Part shown: piece by piece, positions 55,087 to 64,000 of the stretch
Layout: every line of letters begins with the position of its first letter
Numbering within the stretch: position 1 is the first letter of the stretch
Assembly: GCA_014925825.1 (NCBI GenBank)
Contig: JACGCK010000157.1
Location: 1 to 64,000 of the forward strand
DNA length: 64,000 bases
Direction of reading: 5' to 3'
From: Pholiota molesta
Taxonomy: Eukaryota > Basidiomycota > Agaricomycetes > Agaricales > Strophariaceae
Notes under the pieces: generated by a model
Databases searched by the model: none
Told to the model about the DNA's origin: nothing
The model's input: only the letters and a program-made list of their open reading frames with translations
Program-made: the position numbers and the translations under genes

Positions 55087-55260
55087 TCATTGGACCTTGC
55101 TCTCCATGGCCTGTCCTTCACCAGTTGAAACTCTATTGTCATCGACGAACTTGAAGTGAGCCATGCCCGTCGCTTTCTCGCTGGTATATTCATTGTCTGC
55201 GGCGAAAATTGTCTGAGTTATCTTTGATGTTATCACCACACCAAGCCTTCATCTATTATA
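55087..55260 (-). pseudogene. C-terminal relic of a seven-pass membrane protein
   Basis: A minus-strand frame ending at the TGA at 55087-55089 reads FVDDNRVSTGEGQAMESKVQ, preceded by TIFAADNEYTSEKATGMAH. The GEGQAxxxKVQ end matches the tails of the intact genes at 2394-3684 and 13198-14478 (AAGEGQAVGKVQ, AGEGQAVEDKVQ). A stop lies about 50 codons upstream, and none of the membrane-spanning exons were found between here and the next gene. Only the last exon survives, degraded at its start. Confidence 0.75.
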
Positions 55261-55319
55261 CACCGACACTATCAAATAAACGTAGCATAAAATACACCAG
55301 CCACTCCCACACACGCCCC

Positions 55320-57517
55320 CTAATCCCACTTATCCACCTTCATCGTCCCCCTCTCCATCAAATTCGTATGCATCTTAAACGCATTCCGCAGCATATGCGG
55401 CTCATGCCCCGCCCCCCTCCTCAAACACTCCTCCAGCGCCCTCTCATAATACTCCATCAACATCCCCCGATACGCCGGGTGCGCACACCGCCCAATAATC
55501 ACCCGCGCCCGCTCCCGCGGACTCAAGCCCCGCACATCCGCGAGCCCCTGCTCCGTCACCACCACGTCCAGATCATGCTCCGTCTGGTCTATATGGCTCG
55601 CAAACGGGACTATACACGAGATGCCCGTCGGGTCGGAAGGGGTGGGGCGCGTGGACGGCGTGTGCATGATGCTGAGCTTCGCGTTGCGCAGGAAGTCCGC
55701 GGAGCCGCCGATCCCGTTGAGCATGCGCGAGCCGAGCGCGTTGGTGGAGTTCGCGTGCGCGTAGATGTCCACCTCGAGCGGCGTGTTCATGGCGATCACG
55801 CCGAGGCGCCGGATGAGCTCGGGCGAGTTGGCGACTTGCTGCGAGCGCAGGAGGAGGCGGTCCTTGTAGTGCTCCCAGTCTACACGACGCACATACGCGG
55901 AGTGCGGCAGAAGAAAGAGAGGGGGAGGAGATGGGTGTCAGCGACCGCGCATCGTATTCAGAGCAAGAAGAACGAGGAGAAGCAACGCACTCGCATAAAA
56001 CTGCTCAAACCCCCCCGGACTAAACCTTATACTCGTCGCCGTCGCGAACGACAGCTTCCCCGAGTCCAAAAACTGCAAAAACGTATCCTGCAGCACCTCC
56101 GTCCACACCTGAACCTGCTCAAACGGGCCCTCCGCCAGCCCCCCAATAATACTGTTCGCGACGTTCCCGATGCCGGACTGCAAAGGCAGCAGGGAGGGCG
56201 GCAGGCGCCCGGCGGCGACCTCGGCGGAGAGGAACTCGATGAGGTGCCGCGCGATGGCCTTGGACTCGGCGGTCTGCGAAAATGCAGGGAGGGAGATGGA
56301 TGGTCAGCGGGGGGAAGGGGAGGGGGTGGGAGGGGGGACGCACCTCGGGCGCGTTCTCGCCCGTGTTATCAGGCGCGTTGGACTCGACGATCGCCATGAC
56401 GCGGTCGGGGTCGATCGGGATCGCCGTCGTGCCGATCCTGTCTTGCGGATGGGTGATGAGCTAAAAATAAACAGAAGGGCTCGTTCAGCACAGAATTCTC
56501 CACTGCCAACCCGAACGACCAGATCGTGTTCATCTCCCAAGGTTTCCCCGGCAGGAAGGGATGACACGTCGATGACGTCGGAAGGAGGAGGGAAGACGCA
56601 CATATGGCTGGCGGTGCGGGGGCACGAACGACTGGTTGATATCGTGCAGCCCCTCGAGGTTCGGGATGCGCGTGTTCACCTCAATAATGATGTTCTCCGC
56701 GCTCTGCAGGATCTCCGGCGACGCGCCGACCGACGCGCCGGGCACGATCCAGCCGTCCTCCGTGACCGCCGTCGCCTCCACGACCGCCCAGTCGAGCGGC
56801 TTCCGCGGGTCGCCGTGCGTCTTCCGCAGGTTGTAGTACCCGTACGTGAGGTCCTGCGGGAACATCGAGAGGTGCTTGTCGGAGAACTCGATGCGCCCCG
56901 CGTTGATGCCTTTGGCGATGTCCTTGCCGACCTGATGGGGGTAGCGGCGGGCGATCCTACGAGGGGTTGGGGGTGTGGGTTGGGATGAGGGGAAGGAGAG
57001 CTTACATGTCCATGCGGGCCCAGCGATCCTCGACTTCGGGACCGACGGAGGCGCCGACGAAGAGGTTGAACTTCTTTTTTGTGGCGGGGTCTGCTTGGAG
57101 GTTGTTCTGCTCAATGTGGTCTGCGATAGCCTATATCAATAAGAAGACCATGTCAGTCGCACGCATAGCTAGACAAGATCCAGAGAGGAGGCACGTACAG
57201 TAGGCACAGACTTGGGGTATCCCACACCCGTGAAGCCAGAGAAGCCAATCTACAACACAGCATCAGAACCGTATCCACCTCATCTCAGGGGAACAACGTA
57301 CGTAGTCATCGTTCTACCATGGCACACCTATCAGATCCATGTTGAGACATCCAAAGACACGACGAGCACGTACCTTGAACAGCGGCGCGAGCTCCTCGGG
57401 GTGCACGAGCTTGTTCAGATACCCGGGGCGGCGCACGCGCTCGAGGAGCTTGGTCGACGGCTGCGCCGCCTTCTTCACAGGCGGCGGGAGATTGCGGAGA
57501 AACGGCGTGCAGCGCAT
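55320..57517 (-). CDS. ACH1: acetyl-CoA hydrolase / succinyl-CoA:acetate CoA-transferase
   Basis: Seven exons give 544 aa: 57517-57374, 57249-57199, 57130-57006, 56956-56602, 56460-56344, 56273-55991 and 55879-55320. The N-terminus ([17 protein letters not shown]) is basic and free of acidic residues, fitting mitochondrial import. Class I CoA-transferase blocks are [68 protein letters not shown] and [15 protein letters not shown]. In this family the enzyme moves CoA between succinyl-CoA and acetate or detoxifies propionyl-CoA in mitochondria, rather than wasting acetyl-CoA by plain hydrolysis. Exon 2 is 51 nt. The model is intact and close to the yeast Ach1 length. Long plus-strand frames here are GC-rich antisense shadows. 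Confidence 0.93.
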
Positions 57518-59234
57518 AGTGTGTGATTCGTATTGAGTGGTGGAGTGAGAGGTGCTGTTGCTGCGCGGGGCGGGGTCTCAGACACTGGGGGACGAATGCA
57601 GCGGTCTGGGGGTGGCGTGGGGGTGTGTGGGGTAGTTGGAGAAGAAAACGGATGAGGGTGGTATTTGTATGTAGGAATCGCGGCGGTGGGGGGTGAGCCT
57701 TGTCCCTACGGCGGGTCGGCAGCCTGGGCTCATCCATACGCCTGGCGTTTACTCGTTCGGCGTGCCACAGGAGTCCAAAGGCTATTTTTGTTTTCCACTC
57801 TCGACTTGTCGGCTGGAGATACCCGGCCTCTTTTCAAACTCCGTCCGATGTACTGTATAATCGGTTAACCATCGTTGGTTTGCAGCGACTTTGCTGAGTC
57901 CTCGCCGCTGAGCGCTCTCATTCCACCCTCCATGTCCCTTTCACCTGTTTGTGCGTCCATAGCTCTGACTACGGCATACTCGCTACTGGTCTGGTCTTCT
58001 CCTGAATCAGTCAGTTCCTCGGTGATTTGTCTTCGGTCACGTATCGTCCTCTGGTTCGCTGGCACCCTTCTGGATCCTGGCTTCAAAGAACTGCGAACTA
58101 CTTATACCGGACCGCACTCTTGCTTTTCATGAGTATACATGTGCACTTTACAGCAGCCACTCGTCGACTCGGGGAAATACTATCTGTCCGTCTGTCTGGG
58201 TATCTGGATCAAAAAGAGCACCTTCGCGCGCGTGGCTCTCGACTAAAATAGACGCTCGTACACTTTCTCCGTAATCTCCTTGACGGGTGATGGGGTCGGT
58301 CACGGCGATCTATATCTATATTCTATTCGGGCCTGATCGTTGCTTCCGAGTCAGGTTCCTCATAGCTTGATAGTAAGAGCCGCACAGATCAGATCCAAGC
58401 TTCGAAAGTACGTATACATGTACATATATCTACTCAGTTCTCGGGGTGGGACGCTTTTTCTTCCACCGCTTCGCACCCTGTGATTCACTGAGGCAGATTT
58501 CGCTGTGAGCCTTCCGTACCCTGGGATCTTCTTCTGATCCCATTAGCGAGTTTTCTCCCTACTGCTGCTCGCTATTCCATACGCAAACTATCTTTTGGCA
58601 TCCCGTTCTCCCTGCTCCTTTCGCGCAAACTGATTATTTGTCATCTTCACTGCTTTTCTTTCTACACCAATCTCCAATCCTGCCGCTGCGAGCCTGGCCT
58701 CAGCACTCAGCACTCCACTTTTACATAGCATTGCGAGCGCCTCGCGAAGTTCCGAGTTCTTTCCAACTTCGAACTTGAAACTATCGTTATGCAACCATGG
58801 CGTTCATCGAGAATTCTGGTCGACCCCGATACCAATCGCAGTCGCAATCCACGTCGGACCCACTGTTTATTTGACGTCGACGATATGACTTGGCTATTGA
58901 GGTAGATATCTGTTTTAAGGAGCTTTGGGTTGCGCGCACGCAGTCATTTTTTAATGCTCATGTACGAAAGTACGCATCAGTGCGGACATGCTCGCTCAAC
59001 GGGTAATGTCCGCTGTCCTGGTAATTAGAGCTATATTCCTATCCAGTTCCTATCCCCATATCTGCATATATAGCCATGATAATGCATATTTTATCGGACC
59101 CATTTTGGTGTGTCAAGATGGTCCGTCAACGGATGCCGGCCCTAAATGTTAACGTTCAACAGTACTTTGAACGTTGATGAGTTGATTATGATCATGAGTT
59201 GACGATTTTTATCGATAGTTGAATATTGTCGACA
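57518..59234. other. intergenic, no gene seen
   Basis: This is the divergent upstream region of ACH1 and the following F-box gene. The stretch 57540-57700 is G-rich on the plus strand. No frame has recognisable motifs. Confidence 0.4.
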
Positions 59235-60922
59235 ATGGAAGAACAGGCTGATGGCGAATCATCGGTGAGTTAGTGGCATGCACTAGTACGATGCCCCGGA
59301 AGTTGATGCGAAAGGTTTTACACAACAACAGCATCCCATATCCCTGCTAGACTTCTCATTAGAGATTTTAACTGAGATATTGGAGTCACTAGATTGGCTA
59401 GATATCTTACGTCTAAGACAAGTGAGCAGCATGGCCCTTCGTTGAACCTAGTTCGCTCAGTGAGGGCTTCAGACATGTAGACTGCTGTCGGACGCAACAA
59501 AGATAAAACCTATCTGGATGAACTTGTTCAACGTGTTCAACGCGTGTAATCCATACTCGCCACTGCGCCTGGATCGACCCATAGAACTCTACACTGCGCA
59601 GGAGCTCGAACATCTGCTTTTAAGACGGTACAGCGCAGAGATATTTCGCAAAATGCGTTTCGATCCACCGCTACAGCGCTCCCTGCATCACAACTATCAA
59701 TTTGACCACGTTACCCTGGTCAATGGAGGTCGCTGGCTATTGCTCGCTTATACTACGGGCTCAGTCGCATATTATGACTTAGACGCCCAAGAACCGATGA
59801 AAAGACTTCTGATATCTGAGCAGTCGGAAATTTCCTCGGCTTATGTCATAGTCGACATTGATATCGATAACGAACCTGCATCGTTGTCGTTCAATCTTGC
59901 AATGGTTCGGACAAGTACAGGTGAGTTGGTTCTATCAACTGGACTGAAATCTTGATGCGACTCATATAGTCAGGACATTCGCCGCTCGCGCAAGTCTGGC
60001 ATGTAAATCTCTATATCGACGATGCTCATGGGGCTAGCCTGTCGGCCGCGTTGTTATCGTGTTTTCATGTTGAAGTTTACGGCATATTAACGTCATTGTC
60101 CGTTCTGGGACAATCCATTGCAGTCGGCGTTCAAAGAATTGGAGGTATCAAACACTATGTTGAGGTGGTTGGCTGGGCCGAGGCCGACCTTCACAATCGA
60201 TCACAACCGACGTCTTTATCCTACCCCAGGACGCTTGTGTTTGGTCTATGGAAACCAGTGAGCAGGCCACTTCTCATCGTCTTCCGTTGCCACTAACATA
60301 AGTTGATCAGCTTGGCCTAAGATTGCTTCCAGCAAGCAGGTTATTGGTTCTTGGAAGTAAAGACATTTGCATTTATGATCTGGCATCTATGAAAGAGACT
60401 ACAAAAATTCCTTCCGACTTTTACCGTCTTCCTATATCATTGGTATGCCCCTCGCCCACCTGGGATGCCAATATACCTGGGTTCTCAAATAGTCTCTCGC
60501 AAACGTACCTTCACCGACATACGAAGACAATGAGGCTTACTTTCTGCACACCGGAAGCCGTTCTCGGCGTCGAAATTCCTAGTGACGAAACTCCTAGTGA
60601 CGCTCTTCTTCTCCGATGGCCCAGGCTTTTCGAGTTGTTCCGTTTTGGAGACATGCGATGGGGAACAGCCTTTGCTTCCGGTTATAGCGGCACAGTTTTT
60701 CATAGAAAACCGTCCCTTTACATGCTGAATTATTCGTGGTCGGAAGAAACTCTCCGTGAAGATCAGGACCATTCGAATTTCATTGTTGTTTCAAATGGTA
60801 GGGCGAGGCATGTCAACGACATTGCCGCTTTCGATGAAGGATCTGGTCGGGCGGTTGTAGGTCGTTATCTGGGTGAAATTCTTGTAGTCGATTTTTCCAG
60901 AGCCGCAACCAGAAATCAATAA
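59235..60922 (+). CDS. F-box protein with propeller-like C-terminal region
   Basis: Five exons give 487 aa: 59235-59264, 59332-59421, 59473-59920, 59974-60257 and 60311-60922. The F-box spans the first exons (HPISLLDFSLEILTEILESL, then DWLDILRLRQTCRLL). The remainder has strand-rich repeats such as GRWLLLAYTTGSVAYYDLD, GQSIAVGVQRIGGIKHYVEV, SRLLVLGSKDICIYDLA and GRAVVGRYLGEILVVDFSR, which resemble WD-like blades. It is probably an SCF substrate adaptor unrelated in sequence to the two paralogous F-box genes. The first exon is only ten codons, supported by a clean donor and by the in-frame F-box. It looks intact. Confidence 0.8.
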
Positions 60923-61163
60923 TGCCCTCGAATGTATTCATAATGAATTGGCCACTGTACAAGCCTAAATCAATGATAACAAGTTGGCACCGCTATAGTA
61001 CGAGACGAATAACAAGAAGCGTCGGATGGTACTCATGAGGCGAGCTCTCCGTGAGATATTATAAAAATAAAAATAGATATTAAATATGTAGTGCTACATG
61101 TACATACAATATTCATGGTGCAGATACGAGTTGTAAGAGCAGATCGTCAATTCTCAATATTTT
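60923..61163. other. short convergent intergenic region
   Basis: AT-rich 3' flanks of two convergent genes; nothing else was seen. Confidence 0.45.
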
Positions 61164-63332
61164 TTATACTTTCTGTGTTCCATGTCGTTGGACCACATAG
61201 TGTCTCGCTGCGCCGTAAACGATTCCAGTCAAGATCATGCCAACCTATAGACCGATACTCAGTGTTCAAATATCGAAAATTCAATCATGACAGTGATAAA
61301 CGTACCCCGGAAAATATGATTGGTCTCGCCCAATGATATTGACCCGTAAGCAGCGCTCCCAAGATCGGGTTCGCTACATTGTGCATAAATTAGTATGCGC
61401 CTTCTTGAGTGGACGATAACGCATCACGCACCGAATAATCCAATAAACCCTAAACAAGATTGTATTTCGATATCAACACCGACGTAGCCCACATAAAAGA
61501 TCAATAAGTCGTACCTCCAAGTCCGAAATAAATTCCTAAACGTGTGCCGATTTCGTTGGGGTGATCTGCCATTTGCGCTGTCGGTAAAGGTCAATAGTGC
61601 AAGTGCAAAGGAGTTGGGTCCACATACCAAACATAGCGGGTGTGAGTGCGATACAAGCCCCAGAAAACACACCAAAGAGGATTCCAAAAATAACAGTTCC
61701 AGCGAAATCCTTAACGGCAATCATCGAAAGCACGATGATTCCTGCGCCGATCGTAGAGAAGGTGGCCATATTGAAGCTTCCGAATTTATGAGAGAGTGCT
61801 CCTGGCAAGATACGCCCGAATATGCTGCCAGCGTTCAAGACCGGTACCTAGCGTCAACGAAAGCACGTTAGTATATGAGAGGAGAGCCACAACGTTTGTA
61901 TGAGCCTACAGAATAGAATGCCAATCTCTTCGGGATCCCGTGCGTTACCGCGTTGAGTTGGATGAAGAAAGGCGGGTAGAATAGAGCAAGGAAGCATGGG
62001 ATAGCGCGGAAGCACATAGGTCAGCGACTGCATTCGAGCGGGCAGATTGGATGAAGCTAACCTAAGCACAAGATAGAGATAGGCAGGTTGGCGAAGCCAT
62101 CGCATAACAGGGAAAGTAGTGCTCTTCTCCCTAGGCGGCAAGCGCGTCCGCATCAGCGACATCGCAACGAGGAGAAGGGAGACATTCATCGCGGCGCTAA
62201 TCCGGACTGCGTTATGGAATCCAATTGATCCGTTTATCAACCTGTTGAGCATGATCGGGTGCATCACCGCTCCTGAGTAGAACAAAGTCAGTATGTACTG
62301 ACCTAGAACCGAGCAATGGAAATGACGCATTTAAGCGGACACGACACAATGCCCACTGCAAAAGCTCTTTTTCGCTTGAAGTAATGGCCAGGAATAGCCA
62401 AACCTGGGCGGAAGATATCAGGAAGATCATTCCACGGTAAGATGAGTCGATGAGGATACGAACTGGATGAGTACGTTAACCCGCACGCCAGGCCGAGGGC
62501 AACCCCATTGGTCAAAAAGACCTAAGTATTCTGTCAGACTCGCGCGAAAGCACGCTGAGAAATGTGATTTTACCTGGTAATAAGATCCTTGATGGGATAT
62601 GGACAGCATGAACACTGTGGATTCGTAAAGAAAAGCTGCAAGGAGGGATGATTGCAAGTCACCTACGAGCAATGGCATATAGCAGGATGGATGAAGCTAC
62701 GAGATGGTAGCTATATACGCAGGGTTAGAACCAAGAGACAAAGCATTCGATTCGAAGAAAGGGACGTACAAATATCCTCTATCAAACAACCTCCCTGTAA
62801 CGATTCCTGGGGCAAAATTTAGGCAAATTTGTACACCACCAATCCATCTAAGAAAGGTGAACCATTTATTCAGAGATCGATCATCGTACTATGAGAACAA
62901 CAAAACGTACCCGATCTCGCTTGTGGAGAAATTTTGCAAATATTCACGAACATAATAGTCCTCGTAGACACCGAAGGATGCTATATACCTAGAAAGGGAT
63001 CATAATCAGAACAAGCCACTCCACACCCGCCGCGTCAATTGGGCCGTGGTAATTGACATTGACAGTGAACATACCCAAAACATGTGAACTGAACAAGGAA
63101 GCTGGGTAATAGATGTGCCACGGTGAGAACGGGCGATGCATGGATAGTAAATGATATGCACGACGTACGCCCCAGCTATTGTCGACCAAGCCCTCCATCC
63201 CCCTTCAGGAAACTCAATGGGCACCGGCTGCTCCTCCACATCCACCGCTTTGGTCGTCGCAGGTTGGAGCTTGACGTCGAGTTGTAATTTTTCGTCAATA
63301 ATTGTAGACGATCGCGCTGTGGTCGACTCCAT
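61164..63332 (-). CDS. monocarboxylate-type MFS transporter, probably interrupted
   Basis: The 5' exons are 63332-63165, 63088-63075, 62988-62911, 62847-62766, 62696-62574, 62521-62464 and 62403-62346. The 3' part continues in several short exons to the TAA at 61164. Family marks are PEGGWRAWSTIAGAYFTCFG, GVYEDYYVREYL, EIGWIGGVQ, GHYFKRKRAFAVGI, VMHPIMLNRLINGSIGFHN, FLALFYPPFFIQL, NAGSIFGRILPGALSHKFG, HPNEIGTRLGIYFGLG and NPILGALLTGQYHW, matching fungal MCT-like MFS proteins (proton-coupled uptake of small acids). Exon 2 is a 14-nt microexon. In the expected frame a TGA stands at 62021-62023, just after an acceptor, and the junction after 62346 does not join cleanly. The gene may be a recent pseudogene; otherwise one base is wrong. 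Confidence 0.75.
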
Positions 63333-64000
63333 GACATGCGCAGTCTCCCCAAATACAGACAGGACGAGAAATGAAGTTCAAAGATGGAGGCAAAGACAAA
63401 GAGCAGAGGATGGTTGGGGATGCAGGCAAAGAGGCACCGCTAGGGTTTTATTCTCTTTCGATGGCGACATGTTGAACCTACCTGTCCAGGGTGCAATAAT
63501 ATGAGCAGCAGGCCATTCAATTTCTAAGCATATCCATGCCCGAATCCTGACCGAGCTATCGACACATCGTCATAAGCGTACTTTAAATGCATCACGCGCA
63601 CACAGCGTCCCATCCTCGTTTAGACAACCGGTCCCGGCGGTCCATCTATAAGCCGCCGCCGGAACAAGCTCAGCTAGAGTAGCGACACAAAGGACTGAAG
63701 AACGCAAAGCTGGATAACGCTGTCTGCTATCTCCAAGGCTGAAAAATTAACTTGGAAATTTGAGCGGTCAGATTGGGCAACTAGATTGTACGAAGTATCA
63801 CGACTAAAGTGCGTTCAGTAATGGATCTTGAAAAAGATTATTAAATGCCTCAATTGGCAATGGTGTACTTCAACAATTTCAATATAAGTATTGGCATGTT
63901 TGCTGCGAGCCTTTGCCGTCATCTACTATCTACTCTGCGCTAATATTCTGGTACAAAATACCGGACCCGGTTAGATAGTTATTCTTTCTCTCAAACGATC
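63333..64000. other. upstream region of the MFS gene
   Basis: A minus-strand TATA-like CTTATAGA lies at about 63645-63652 beside CGG/CCG triplets (63628-63662) that could bind zinc-cluster regulators. This is weak inference. No gene was recognised up to the window end. Confidence 0.35.

Noticed and set aside
55209..56988. Long plus-strand frames (396 and 272 codons)
   Set aside because: Antisense shadows of ACH1 caused by GC-rich codon use.

Overview
The window is nuclear DNA of a filamentous basidiomycete, most likely an Agaricomycete. The evidence is the high density of short GT-AG introns (mostly 45-70 nt), tiny exons, and protein families typical of mushroom-forming fungi: seven-pass membrane proteins, divergent F-box proteins, mucin-stalk membrane proteins, a P450 and an AAA ATPase with the fungal N-terminal extension. 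No bacterial-style operons are present. I recognised no rRNA, tRNA or CRISPR. All exon models were made by eye from splice signals and reading-frame continuity.

Left part (1-17 kb) is accessory-like. It holds a foldback element (470-1400) and three paralogous seven-pass membrane protein genes (2394-3684 +, 7218-8496 -, 13198-14478 -). Their four internal exons have identical lengths, and all three have a TATAARACTT box 80-90 nt before the ATG. A more distant seven-pass gene lies at 15748-16957 -. An F-box gene is at 4995-6449 -, an F-box relic at 9400-9790 +, decayed duplicate remnants of an unrecognised gene at 6560-7060 and 9940-11060, and a single-pass membrane protein gene at 12053-12897 +.

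Centre (17-43 kb) holds two tandem 12-exon GH13 alpha-glucosidase genes (17485-20078 and 22095-24843, both -); the second has a one-base frameshift in a C6 run. Next come a Cys-based phosphatase gene (26695-27444 +), an RS-rich nuclear protein gene (28975-30794 -), a nine-exon cytochrome P450 (32231-34218 +), a mucin-stalk membrane protein (34895-36118 -), an F-box/beta-propeller-like protein (36942-39843 -) and an AAA ATPase (40224-42774 -).

Right part (46-64 kb) holds a disordered basic protein (46004-47194 +), an F-box-like gene with a frame break (47897-49167 +), and a Git1-like MFS permease split into 23 exons including 7-nt and 9-nt microexons (50082-52904 +). These are followed by an F-box paralogue of the left-hand gene (53156-54634 -) beside a relic of the seven-pass family (55087-55260 -), mitochondrial acetyl-CoA hydrolase/CoA-transferase ACH1 (55320-57517 -), an F-box gene (59235-60922 +) and a monocarboxylate-type MFS gene that appears interrupted (61164-63332 -).

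The genes do not form one obvious pathway. The GH13 pair would hydrolyse maltose-type oligosaccharides, ACH1 handles acetate/acyl-CoA exchange, and the permeases handle small-molecule uptake. The most distinctive structure is a repeated F-box plus seven-pass gene pair (4995-8496 and 53156-55260), which suggests segmental duplication about 48 kb apart followed by decay of one membrane-protein copy.
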